A DNA stretch of 31,382 nucleotides from Didymodactylos carnosus (lineage: Eukaryota; Rotifera; Eurotatoria; Philodinida; Philodinidae), in assembly GCA_905250885.1 (NCBI GenBank), contig CAJNOQ010001458.1, positions 1 through 31,382 of the forward strand, in the 5' to 3' direction. Below, piece after piece: positions 20,275-31,197 of the stretch (the first letter of the stretch is position 1; every line of letters starts with the position of its first letter). Made by a program: the position numbers and the translations under genes. The notes under the pieces were generated by a model. The model was not told the origin of the DNA and made no database searches. It saw nothing but the letters and a program-made list of their open reading frames with translations.

Positions 20275-21418
20275 CCCAAGCTCCTGTGGCATTAAAAAAT
20301 CGGTCATCAAAGCCATCATTCAGTATCCCTTCAATTGCTTCACCCTTTGTTCCATGAAATAATTCCATTTGGTTTGGATTACGTCCCGGACATTGTTTTG
20401 CAATGAGCATTTTCATTGCTTGATAAGCATCTTCGAGTAGAGGATTTTTGATCTGTTCCATTGAAACGATTGTGCATCCTGGGATTTTCTTCATCTTCGT
20501 AGATAATTCTTGGTAGAGTGTTGTCGTAGAATGAAGGGGGACAAGGACGACGGAGTATTTTGGAGGAGGATTCGGAATGATGTGCATTGGTTGGCCTACC
20601 TGAGTCCAACCACGATCAACCATCTTGCCGATTCTTAACCTCACAATATTATCATTGGGTCTCAGGACCTGAAATCGTTTGTTCTTTATATTATCAATAA
20701 TTGTTTCCAGTTCAATTGAATAGGGCTTCTGCGTAATATCTACTCGCATGCCCAGTTCACGTGTACAACCCTCTTCCAAGGAAAGGTTACTCACATCAAA
20801 ATCCACACGATCATGTGTCAGTGCAACGTGAGGTTCAATTAGGTCCATTGTAAATGGGCCAGTTGCACGATTTTCGTCCAAGAGTATAACGTACCGCCAG
20901 TCCTCACGAATCACTTGATAAGTAATTTGATACTTGTGAAGACGATCAAGAAACTTGTCAATATCAAAATAGTTGTGAGTTGGGAGATGCATGTCTAGAT
21001 CACTTGGAATGAAATCTTTGTTCAGATACGGAATTTGTTTTCCCTGTGAGTTTGGTTCCCATTTAATCCAACCGATTGGCGTTGAGGGTTTCTGGCTGCA
21101 GTGTCCGACTATCCAGTCTCGAACAAAACCACCTTCCAGTCGACAGTGAAACTCACAGACAGATAACCATGCAACAAATTCCATTCGAGTTTCACGTGTA
21201 GCACTCGGACCGTTCAGACTATTCCAAAGGTCGACAGTTGAACGACCTGTATCGGTGACATGAGAGATACGTTCTTCAATGTCAGCACATTCTTTACGAA
21301 TTGCCGATTTGACACGACGTGGTTCGACACCTAAAGACTGACAAGAGAAGAAGATTAACGCTTTGGTATTATACCCTTTCTCGAGCGTTTCACTATGATC
21401 CATAAAAGCCATTAAGAC
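20275..21418 (-). CDS. Nucleotidyltransferase-like domain fused to PARP catalytic domain
   Basis: One long open exon. Counting from ATG 21410-21412, residues 1-85 are helical and unassigned. Residues 90-215 look like a polymerase-beta/CCA-adding type nucleotidyltransferase head: GGFVRD at 94-99, the acidic pair in PSDLDMHL (138, 140), a further Asp in FTMDLI (190), and RVDFDVSNLSL in the place of the CCA-enzyme RRDFTINA motif. Residues about 325-380 begin a PARP catalytic domain (AKQCPGRNPNQMELFHGT; His 353 is the first catalytic residue). The exon joins in phase 1 to 18499. An acceptor TTTTAG at 21419-21424 suggests that the true first exon lies upstream, with the Met internal; from that acceptor the frame is phase 0. 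The product would transfer ADP-ribose, perhaps with nucleotide transfer, to protein or nucleic acid; this is inferred from motifs only. Confidence 0.8.
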
Positions 21419-22646
21419 CTAAAACGTTAACAGATGATGCTCTCCGGAATCCTTTGTGACCTCGGCGGATTTTGGATTTTGACGAGTTTTCGATGTATTG
21501 CAGAAAGAGGTCGGTTTTCGTCTCATCGTGATATAACTGACCAGAAAAAAAATTCATTCGAGACAATAAAGATGATTTCTCAGACGTCGTATTTTTTTGG
21601 GGGAAAGCCTTACTCATTTCGAAACTTATCCTAAGAATGAAAACAACTTTTTTTTTAAAACCGAGTTTTAATATTAATAAATCCTGCAACTAAACAAGTT
21701 AAAACTCAAAAAGTAAAACCAAAAATTTTGTCCTGAGAGATTTCGTATGCTGCCTGTGATAAAAATTTGAGGTAACCAGGCCAAGTCGCAATCTCAAACA
21801 GGCGATAATGTGTCACAAATTCGGATTGGTAGCATTTTGTAAAAACACGCTTCTATAAAGAAGCGGCAACAAAAAGCGCTTTCCGACCAAGCAATATTGT
21901 TCATCAAAAAACTGCCGCCCAGCCTTCGCGAGTCGTTTCTGCAGAAATATTACCTCTTGGAAGATGGTGTGTCAGACAATATAGCCGTTCTGACAGAGTC
22001 TGATAAACGTAAAAAAGTAGAAAAATTTCAGCATTTCCTGTGCATGATTTCTGAGTTTTCCACTTCTGAAAGTTGCTGTAGGTACGCAAAGACCTTAGAG
22101 CGTCGGGAAAACCTCACCTGAGATTAAATTTGAAAAAGAAATCGAACCTTACCGTAACGGCCTTAACTTAGGTTGTAGAGCAGGCGAGGAAAGTCACCCG
22201 TGTGAGGTTTAACAGGTATACCTCAAGGCTGTATAGAAATACCAAACGTCTATGTTTAGCCAGTAAAAAAGAAGAGTATTAGTTTAATCCAGAAAGCCCC
22301 CATTTTTACAGTCTGAGGCTATTGCATGAAGAAGTTTGGCGTTCAATTTTCGTTTAAATAAGCTCTTCGGCACAGCTTCTGCACATGCTCTGTTCCAAAA
22401 CACTCCAGGAAATTTTTTGACAAGAGCCAGATTGAGCTTTTCTAGAAGTAAAACTCGTCCAGAAGTTGAGTTCTGAGACTTTTTCATCCCAGAGTCGATT
22501 TTTTGCTGGGTGTTCTCAGGACAAGTTACTAAAAGGCGAAACTCCAAATCAGAAATATCGATAGTTTAGTAGCATCAAAGGGACCATATTCTTATATTTG
22601 GGAGGAACAAGATTTTCTACTAAAAAAATCGCCAAACTGATCTCAC
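21419..22646 (-). other. Intron or intergenic gap between helicase and NTase-PARP exons
   Basis: No domain is visible. If helicase and PARP are one gene this is an intron of 1228 nt, but direct joining of 22647 to 21418 is out of frame by one, so a small extra exon would be needed. The open frames at 22284-22547 and 21393-21689 (minus) show no homology I recognise. Confidence 0.4.
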
Positions 22647-23852
22647 CTGAATTCGGATGTCTTAACACCACACTGTTCTTGAGCCAAGTTAAAAATGAAT
22701 TGAATTCAGCTTCGACCAGTTGATTCTGTGAATCACGTCCCAAGACCGTCACTTCACAGATATCGTCTGATTCAGTTGAGGAACCGTCGATTGTAATTTT
22801 TACTTGTTCCTGTCGTTCCCATCGCCAAATCATCGGATTAAAAATTCTTGTCGCCATTTTACTGACACTCTCGAGATTTCGCTTCAAATTCTGATAGGAT
22901 GCACTTTGTTTCGGATATTCATTTTTCAAGCGAAATTTATGTTCGACTACTAGCTGTTTTCGTATATCGAGTTCGGCATCAAGAACTGCTCCTGAAGAAC
23001 CTTGAATTTTGATAGTGTTATTAGCAGTGGTTATATTAATATTTGAAAAGATGTTCTTTACAGCTTGAACGATTCCGTCTGCATTGAGTTTTGCTAATTC
23101 GGCATCGTTTAGAGTAAACTGGCGAACCATTTGTTTTTCAATCCATTCAGATTTTAATTCACCAAGAAACGAAAGAACTGCAGTTGCACGAATCGACGAC
23201 GAGAACCGAATGTCGCGTGCGAGAACAAGAGAGACAGGTGCTTGGGTCATAGGCCGTACGAGTGTCGACTGAAGATCCAAAACTGCAAGGTCCATATCGG
23301 TGTTTGTAGCGGATTGCTGATGATATCGGACGAAGAGATGCAACTTTCCCTGTAATTCTTTCATACTAACGAACACATTTTCACTGAATCCGTTCAGCAG
23401 AGCTTTTGCAATCAAGGACCAATCTCCACTTTTAACCTGTGCTTTTTCTTTGTAAATATCGGAGAGATTGAATGATTGTTCGAGACTGGAGTATCGTCGG
23501 ACAGCCTGTCGAAGATAGTGTTGAATCGATGTTAGTCCCTTGCTCTTACAGATTTTATCTAAACTGAATTGTTTTGCAGGTACACTCTGTTTGAATTGAA
23601 GTACGGTGTCCATCACGTTTAAAAGTGACATAAAGTCACCGTCCGCTGATTTCAGGTTCGGTGGAATTTGTTTCAAGATGGCTGAGGTGTTCAAGATGCC
23701 GAGGATTGAGGAGAGAACGATGAGGTCACGACCACAGTTGTACTGCTGGAGGGCCGAGAGAACTGCTTTGGCCATTGCAAGTGAACCAAAGTCAGGTAGC
23801 TTAGAGAGATCGACGCCGACGGAACTAAGCTGATATTGTGGTGTGAGAATAC
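22647..23852 (-). CDS. DEAH-type helicase, C-terminal region (exon 4)
   Basis: Joined in phase 1 to the helicase core, it starts ILTPQYQLSSVGVDLSKLPD and continues with LAMAKAVLSALQQYNCGRDL and IVLSSILGIL. This is the pattern of the winged-helix/HA2 part of DEAH helicases (L-T-x-L-G…L-P…L-A-K-x-L…Y-x-C). The following 300 residues are mostly unassigned. The exon has a strong donor GTGAGA after HPNSG, phase 1. Reading through the donor would give a 34-residue extension to a stop at 22549, which I think is intronic. The exon has no internal stops over 402 codons, so it is under coding constraint. Confidence 0.75.
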
Positions 23853-25358
23853 CTAGAAGTAAAAGAGAAAAGTACGTTGAAGCGAAGATCAGCAGTAGAT
23901 TTTTGATTTACTTCTCTCGGAACCGACTGCGCGCTGCTCGGAAAATCTAAAGCCGGAAGGCGGCTGGGGCTGGTAAAGAAATGTCCAAAATTCAGTAAGT
24001 TGGCCTCACTGTCTCCGAAACCTGACCTTAAGAAAGCAACGTAAGAGTGAAACACGCACTGAAAGAAACGGTATGTGTTACAACTTTAAAGAGGCAGGTA
24101 AGTTGGAAAGTTTAAATTTAACTTGAAGGCCGAGAAAGCAGTTAGTTTTTTAATAAGTTGCGCTGGAAGTTTCCGTCGAGAATTGAGGGACTTGGCACAG
24201 ATTTGATCGGAGTTGCCAAGACTTTTTATTGTAAAGCCTGTAGGTTAAGCAAAAAACTGGAAGAAAATGAGTGCGACGTCTCATTCGAAAGAGCAAGAGA
24301 AATTGAATTAGGAAATGTATTTTTAAGTGAGTTATGTGTCAAAATAGATTTTTAAAAATAATAACTCTGAAAAAAGCGTTTTTTCGAAAACACGCTCTTT
24401 TCAAGTTTTGGTCATTTTTGGAAGCCATTTTGAAACTACCAGATGATTTGAACATTGGTCCTTGTAGAAGAAACAATTCTCTTCAAACCTAGCACAAAAT
24501 TATTCAGTAAAAAGGGGCGGAAAAAGGTCGAAGTTGTGGAATCACCATGGGAGAGAGAAATTTCCTTCCGCTTCGAGGTAATATATATAAAACTAGACAA
24601 GAATCTTTGGACCCTTTCCGTACTGGGCATGTGTTTGTCTCTCAGAGCGATCAAAAACGACATGTTTCAAATGATAAAGCCGTCACAGACTCAAACTTGT
24701 AATCAATCGTAGCCATAGTTCATCAAAATCGTTTCCAAAACAGCAATTCTAGTAAGCGAAAGGCTGTGTTGGTCAAAGCCACAATCAGCGGACTGAGAGT
24801 GATTGAATGCCTATCCCTGTACTTGTTTTCTTTTTTTTTGGAACTATGACTTTACTAAAGTCCAGCAGGAGGACGCTTTACCAAGGCAGCCGCATCCTAT
24901 AACATTAATTAAGGACGGTTTACCGCGATTATGTGAGAATACGCCATACAATTTCAAAACAAATCTGATGGCATGAAAACATCGTCCCGTCTTTCTTTTT
25001 GAAGATTTCTAGAGAATCCAGGCTACATACCTTCGATGAAAAGACAGAGCAAAAGTACGAGATGCTAATTTTCAGCAAGAATTCGGTTTCCCCTTGTTTT
25101 CCAACTTACATGAGAGTCTAGAAAATTTGGCGGTCGAGCTCTATTGAAAAGTGTTGCACCTCGATACTTTTTAAGTCTACGTCGTTTTGGTTTTCGTCTA
25201 GATAGCTGAAAAGCCTCTCAACTTCTTGCTGTGTAGTAGCAGTAGTAACTCACGAGTAAATAGGTTTTACTACGGTTTTACAAAACCTTTGAATTTCCTC
25301 TTGCGCCTAGAAATGACGCTTTTTCGGGTGTAAAAAACAAAAAGCATTCTTTACTCAC
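23853..25358 (-). other. Helicase intron 3 (1506 nt)
   Basis: GTGAGTAA donor and CTTTTACTTCTAG acceptor, phase 1. No exon, RNA gene or transposon ends recognised inside. Confidence 0.75.
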
Positions 25359-26477
25359 GTAGTAGCTTCAACTCATTCATTGCCGCTTGAATTCTTTTTT
25401 CATCCGGTGGATTGGGCAGAAATGTTTTCAGATAGGACAGTCCATTCTTTAACGGCGATTTCCTCAGACTAAACTCCAAATTAGTCAAATCAGATTGACA
25501 TATCTGCGGTGTCGGATACCTTTTGTCTTCAACCTTGAAATCGTATAGTGAATAATATTCTCCAGGTTTCGTTCTGCCTAAACGACCAAGCCGCTGTTTA
25601 ATCGTAGACTCAGCTGCACGAATCTCTTTCAAAATGGTTTGCTTCTTTTCAACGTCATAGACGGGGACGTTGATCATGCCGGTGTCAATCACGTATTTCA
25701 GTCCTGGAAATGTGAGAGAGGTTTCAGCCACAGTCGTCGAAATGAATACACTGCCAACTTCGATAAAATTTTGTTGATCGCTAGCTGCCTGCGATTGAAC
25801 AAGGGGATAAGCCACAATTGCACCTTTGCTGAGTTCTGTGAGTAGACGAACTGACTGATGTACTTCTGTGACACTGCTAACGAAAACGAGAATTTGATCG
25901 TGACGAGATTTCTTCTTGTAGAGTTCTTGGACAACTTTTAAGAGATTTTTATCTTTTGCATCAACTTTATTCACTGGATATAGTAAACCCATTTGTGGCA
26001 TAACAAATTCGGTAAACTCAATTTTTGGCTGAATTTTACGAAATAAATCTGGTACACTTGTGTCGAGTGTTGCCGAGGAGATAATCAACTTGATTTTATT
26101 TCGTAAGTGTGGTTTCTGTGTTAGAAGACGTGCAAATAGAGCCAGACACAAATCGATATTGATTGAACGTTCGTGAACTTCGTCGATGAAGAACACAAGT
26201 GACTTATCAAATTTTGTTTGATTGTTGATCAAATTTTCATCGTACTGAAGACGTTCCTTGAGTAAACCGTCGGTGAGGTATAAAATGGGTGCGTTAACGT
26301 TTTTTTCAGCTCCACTGACGGCCCAACCGGCTAGAGCTTGTTCACTTTGACGATTTGCAATCATTGTCTCATTAACACGGTCGCAAATAGTGTTGCAGGG
26401 AAGACGACGTGGTTGAGTGACGATCACTTTGTCGTAGCCTTCGGCGATGAGTAAAGCGGGAAGGAGTGTAGATTTAC
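25359..26477 (-). CDS. DEAH-type (DEVH) helicase core (exon 3)
   Basis: A 373-codon exon holding nearly the whole RecA1-RecA2 motor of an SF2 DEAH/RHA-type RNA helicase. The order of motifs is: KSTLL completing motif I, TQPRRLPC (Ia), YLTDGLLKE (Ib), FFIDEVHERS (motif II, DEVH in place of DEAH), ISSATLD (III), QILVFVSS (IV), FISTTVAETSLTFPGLKYVI (V, then DTG) and QRLGRLGRTKPGEYY (VI). It ends with LTNLEFSLRKSPLKNGLSYL and AMNELKLL, the entry to the HA2 region. All catalytic residues are present, so an active NTP-dependent translocase is expected. The upstream acceptor CTTCCTAG splits the Walker A codon for Gly, shared with exon 2. Confidence 0.92.
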
Positions 26478-27615
26478 CTAGGAAGAGTAGCAGGAAAATT
26501 ATAGTTGAGGGGGAGTTTTGGCGTGTTGTGTTGTAATGGAGAAACTGTTGTGGGTCGAGCAATTGGTGTTCAGGCTTAATAAGAGGACATAAGACTTTCC
26601 CCTTTGCAAGTGTGAACTGAGTTCTGAGTTAAAAGTTAAAACGAGTTTTACAGGTAATACTAAAAAGCACTGTAAGTTTCTGAAAAGCAAAAGTCATTCT
26701 GAAAGGTTCTTTGTGCGAAGAAGCATGCTATTACGTTTTCGAATCACGAGAAGCTGTGAGAGTAGTGAGCAGCAAACTCCTGTATGACATTGTCGAAGAA
26801 ACAAATCTTCGTTGCCAACATTAGAACCACCTAATCAGTGCCTCAGTGGTTAAAATGATTTGGCAATACCGCAGACACGACTGCGCTAGCCTCTGTTTAT
26901 AATCCAACGACCTTTCGGATCTTCCTTGGATTATTTGTTTACAGATCATAAGAGAGTTGCTGAAAAAAGTGTGGAAGCTTGTCTGCAAGAAATCTATTGG
27001 TAGGAAATGCTAACTCGGAATACGACCTCGGATCTCATAAGTGTAAGTATAGTCGTACTCGTACATAGTGAGAAGCTAGCTGACCGAAACTACTCATTAC
27101 GGATATCCGAAAGGAAACAGCGAAATCCGCCCTTTAAATTTTTTTTTTAAATTCATCAAATCACTAATTCCACGTTTTTCATCTTCTCAATACGTTAAAG
27201 TTCAGTTTGTTATGGGTTGAAATCCGTTCAAAGCAAAAACAAAGTTTGCGAGTTTTCAGTACTATTGCTTTCTACACAACCACTCGAAACTTGTTCTCAA
27301 GAAACAGATTTTTTTTATGAATAGAATTTGGTCGGCGCAACTGACTTCCCTCGACTTCAGTACGAAACATCTTAACCGAAGGTTTTGTCATTGTTCCTGT
27401 CACAAGTTTTCTAAATTGTTTCGCCTAAGAAAACCGTTTTGGCTCAGTGTTCCTGCAAAACTGTTGGAGCCCTGCTGAGGATATATAATATAGGTAAAAC
27501 GAGTTTTTACTACGTTCTTAACTTACCACGGAGTTTTTCTAGCACTCTAAATGTCTCTGCACCAGTAGACTTCAGACCTCCTCATGCTCTGCAGTCTCTT
27601 AGAAACTTTACATAC
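26478..27615 (-). other. Helicase intron 2 (1138 nt), splits the Walker A loop
   Basis: GTATGTAAAG donor and CTCTTCCTAG acceptor, phase 1, in the middle of TSTGSG|KST. The interior includes a possible decayed tRNA-like repeat at about 26840-26935; nothing else is recognised. Confidence 0.8.
26840..26935 (+). repeat. Possible decayed tRNA-derived (SINE-like) sequence
   Basis: GCCTCAGTGGTTAAAATG resembles a Pol III A box, a CGCAG/CTGCG stem resembles an anticodon arm, and TCTGTTTATAATCCA resembles a worn B box. It does not fold as a full tRNA and has no matching acceptor stem. Confidence 0.25.
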
Positions 27616-28719
27616 CTGACCCTGTAGAGGTTGCAATTGTTACGACCGTATTCTTTTCAATTTTTCTTAACAAATCTTTTGCTGATTCATACAATGGCAA
27701 TTGCAAGAGGAAACATCGGTAGTAGAGTTGCATACGTTTTAGTAGCTTTGGTATTGGCTTGAACTGTTCCTCGATTTTGTCGTTTTGTTGAGCCGTTGTT
27801 TTAAAATCTTGTTTGACTCTCGCAATAAATTCATTCATCACTTGAGTGGACAGAGTTGAGGGTATCTTTTCAAATTTCACTTGTTGAACGAGAATTTCTT
27901 TGTCGATGTAGGTCTCGAAAGTCTGATGTTTCAGTTCATTCACTTCTTTCAGGAACGGTTTTTTACTGACATAGTTATCCGTTTCCTGTTTTACAGCTGC
28001 GAGAAGCCGAGGTACAGGTTCACCATTGATCGCATTGTCAATCCATGATGATTTCTGTTTCTGATTGATCAACTGATCAAATGCTGTGCCATAGTCTTCA
28101 ATTTTCTGTTTCACAAGTTGCATGAAAATAGTTCTATAGTGTTGCCACGTTCGTACAGAGATTTGTTTCTGACCTTTCACAGCTTTTCTCAGGCCGCCTG
28201 TAATTTCAGATTTCTGACGCCTGAGATGTCGGCGATAGTACTCTTTGGCTGATTGAGTTGCGCGAACGAGTTTCTGTAGACGGAGAAGTAGTGCAGAGAA
28301 TGCGTCGTGATGCTTTTGAAAACCACTTAAAACAAGCTTCCAATTTCCTGCATAATCTTCCATTGTGTCTAGACGTGGAATTCGATCTCTGAAGTATTCG
28401 TCCACCTGTTCTATCGTGTTTAGAAAGGCTGTAATCTGTGGTACTTTACCGGCGAGGTAGTCTTTGATTAAAGCTCGATCTATCTGACGATATTCAATTG
28501 TCTTAACACGTTTGGCAAGGTCTTTTAGTTTTCGGTCGTTTTCATCTTTGGAGGCAAGTTGTTGTTCGAGTTTTTTTAGACGATCAGTGGCCTCTTTCAA
28601 AGAAGCTTCACTTTTTTTTCGTGCTTGTTCCATTTCTGCAATTTGTTTTTGGACCTCAGCTTCTTTCTGCTGGTTAACGAGGAGATCGAGACGTTGTTGT
28701 TGTTGTTGATCTTCTTGGA
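27616..28719 (-). CDS. Helicase N-terminal coiled coil, helical domain and Walker A (exon 2)
   Basis: 368 codons without a stop. The exon opens with a glutamine run (QEDQQQQQRLDLLVNQQ) and about 75 residues of strong coiled coil (EMEQARKKSEASLKEATDRL). A long helical domain of about 270 residues with no assigned family follows, then IEKNTVVTIATSTGSG, the start of the P-loop. It joins exon 3 to complete GSGKST. Start and end are both phase 1 (TTTTTCATAG acceptor; GTATGT donor). A coiled coil before a DEAH core suggests oligomerisation or partner binding; this is inference. Confidence 0.82.
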
Positions 28720-29594
28720 CTATGAAAAAGGGGAAAAACGAAATGATCAAGAAAATGAGAAAATTTACAAATCGGAGGTCTGGCTGAGTCGTACGAACAT
28801 TCTTCAGGTTATAGGTGAAGTCGCCGTGGGAAAAAAATGCTAAAAGAAGTTATGACGGTGTATGTGGCTTTAATCGATCGGTTTTTGATAACCATGAGAT
28901 TTTATTTTACTCTCGATGAAATCGTAATTAAAGTGTTTTGCAAAAATATTTCACTTATTTTTAGGGAAGAAATTATTCTGGTACTTCAAAATAGTGCACC
29001 TTACAGTCTGAGTCACGAAAGAGATGGAGGCAATAGGGGTTCCTCCCTATAACCGAAGCGCCCCTCAAACTAGTAGAGCAAATTCCACAATACAAGACCT
29101 TCATTTTTAGGTAGTTTTGGACCTGGAAAATTGTAACAAAACGAACGGATCCATCAACTTTTTATGCAAAATAACGCGTACAAATTGTTCCGAGGACGAG
29201 AACATGCGACGCAAAGGCTTTCCGAAACATCAGGTGGGCCCATTTTTTTCCTCCAAAGTCGATAACTCGCAAACTATGACCAAAACTGTTTCTTTTTGGA
29301 GGTACGATATAAGACACCTCAAAATTTTAAGAAGGTTCAGACGCAATATATGCCGCGAGTCTTACATTGCGTCCATCCCTTGAGCACAGTTTTTCCACTA
29401 GGCCGACTCATGACTACCTCACAGGATTTTTCTTGACCTAAGGAAAACTCGACTTGCCTAGCCTGAGTCAATGGCTATGGCCGTTTCAATCTTCTCAAGT
29501 TTCACAGGTGCATTTACAAGAGTTCTCAGGAAAAACCCTTGCAAATGTATTCGCTAGACAAACGCTCACTTTGACAGAAATTGGTTCTACTAAC
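28720..29594 (-). other. Helicase intron 1 (875 nt)
   Basis: GTTAGTAG donor and TTTTTCATAG acceptor, phase 1; the join gives KKRR|VQEDQQ, continuing the coiled coil. No other feature is seen. Confidence 0.75.
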
Positions 29595-30051
29595 CTCGTC
29601 TTTTTTTTTCCGCTTCTACTTCCTGTTGTAATTTCGTTTGTTCAGCTTTTATTTCTTCATTTCGCTTCTTCTGATCTTGATCAAATTTTTGTTGAAATTC
29701 TTGAGTTGCTTCAGCTGATGCAACCGGAACGAGTTTCGTTTCTTCTTTTAGTTCGAGGGATGATACGGAGAATGTATCACTCGTGTCGAGGACGGAGATT
29801 GTATCACTGTCGTCATCATTGTCATTGTCTTCCTCGGCATCTGGCTCGGCAGGTTGATTCATGACGTGAGGGCGAGGGGATACTGTTGTCGCTGATGAAG
29901 CCGCGCTCTTAGGTGATGTAGTGGCAGGTAAATTATTAACGTGAGGAAGATTTACTCCAGTAGAATAAGTTGTTGGCAAAGCCGTACTGTTAGGAGTAGT
30001 GCTAATGGAAGCTAAATCTTTAATCGTCCAAGTCCCGTCGTTTGAGGCAGG
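29595..30051 (-). CDS. Helicase N-terminal exon, acidic and disordered
   Basis: Starts after a TTCTTCTCCTAG acceptor with PASNDGTWTIKDLASIST and continues with a Ser/Thr/Pro-rich linker. An acidic patch (AEEDNDNDDDSDTISV) follows, then the start of the coiled coil (FDQDQKKRNEEIKAEQTKL). About 152 codons, no stop. The first in-frame Met lies well inside (HVMNQPAEPD), and the exon begins at a good acceptor. The true first exon is therefore probably further upstream, beyond a long intron or outside the window. The sequence looks disordered and gives no enzymatic clue. Confidence 0.7.
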
Positions 30052-31039
30052 CTAGGAGAAGAAAAAAGTTGCGTAACTGGTACCTAACTCTTTCTGCTAG
30101 CTACCGCGTTGTATGAAAGTCTTAGCGCGCACCGGTGTAAATATATAATTCTCAGTCTCATTTTTGACGCTGCTTTCAACGATGAAAGCTGTAGCTTGCC
30201 AGCTGGTTTCTGGTAAAGTTATAGAGAAAACTGGTATCATATAAAAAAGGCGCATTTTTGTCATTTTTTCCAGCAAAACCGACCTTCTTTGCAGAACTTT
30301 TATGAACCATTCATTTCGATCTCTGGAGAAGGATAGTGGTAATAAGCATTAGAAAATTGTGCCGAATAGGTCTAATAAGGCCGAAACCTCACCCAAACAC
30401 CCGATTTTCAGGAGATTCCTAAATATATTTCAAGAACCGCAAACTTTTACTTCGCTGATTATCTCCAAGGAAATAGAATCAGCTGCAAACCGAGACGCAC
30501 AACAGTTTTTTATGACTTCAAGTTAAAGTGATTTGAAAAATAAGACGGCAGACGGAAAACCACACTGTTAGATCTATTACCATAAAATGATTCCACTGCT
30601 TTATACTGGATTTAGGTATCTTCAGAAAGATCCATAATGATTCTCAGAAAAAGTCGAAAGAAAACTTGTGGAATTTCTCATTTTGGAGGTAATTCGGTAT
30701 CCTTTTCGGTCGTCCGCAGAATAAAAAGGTTGCGTTTATCCGTGTCTTTTGAGAACCTCTGAAAAACTGGATTCTCTGTACAAGCTTTCGTCCTTGTACC
30801 TGGCATATTTCTGAGCTCTGATTCTTATAGCCTCAGCGCTATCTTTGTTCTAAGTCTGAAATAAAATTCTTACGTGGGAGATTTTAAGTCCAAAAATCTC
30901 TCAACAAGTGTCGTTTCCGTTGAATAATGGTCAAAAACGCGCGTTTTCCCTGCAAAATTATTTTACCCATAACACTTCTTGGAATCAGCTGATAGTTTGC
31001 AGCTGTTAGCTATAGAAAAGCTCGACAATGGAAAGCAGG

Positions 31040-31105
31040 TGACCACTCGCTTGCCCAGGATATGAATCGAACCTCTGATCGTCGTGTATGCAACTAGACT
31101 TGCGT
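31040..31105 (-). repeat. tRNA-like fragment with intact B box
   Basis: On the minus strand TCTAGTTGCATACACGACG is followed by AGAGGTTCGATTCATATCC. The GGTTCGATTC word is a perfect Pol III B box and the first part resembles an A box, but the 5' acceptor strand that should pair with TCCTGGGC is absent. It is a tRNA pseudogene or SINE head rather than a working tRNA. Confidence 0.35.
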
Positions 31106-31109
31106 GAAA

Positions 31110-31197
31110 GTCAAATATCTTGATTTTCAAATATTTTGTCGTCAAACTATTTGACTCTCAACTACAAACATATTTGTCAAACAGTTTGATATTTGAC
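31110..31197. repeat. Imperfect hairpin repeat built on GTCAAATATC
   Basis: GTCAAATATC (31110-31119) and its exact inverse GATATTTGAC (31188-31197) bound 88 bp that contain further copies (CAAATATTTT, GTCAAACTATTTGAC, GTCAAACAGTTTGA), so the whole can fold back. It may be a tiny MITE. Confidence 0.5.

Noticed and set aside
22549-22646. The helicase ending at the stop at 22549.
   Set aside because: A strong GTGAG donor after HPNSG and the non-conserved look of the extension suggest intron; kept as an alternative only.
28512-28843. Plus-strand frames over the helicase coiled coil.
   Set aside because: They are Cys/Phe/Ser-rich antisense translations of the coiled-coil exon; the minus strand has verified splice junctions.
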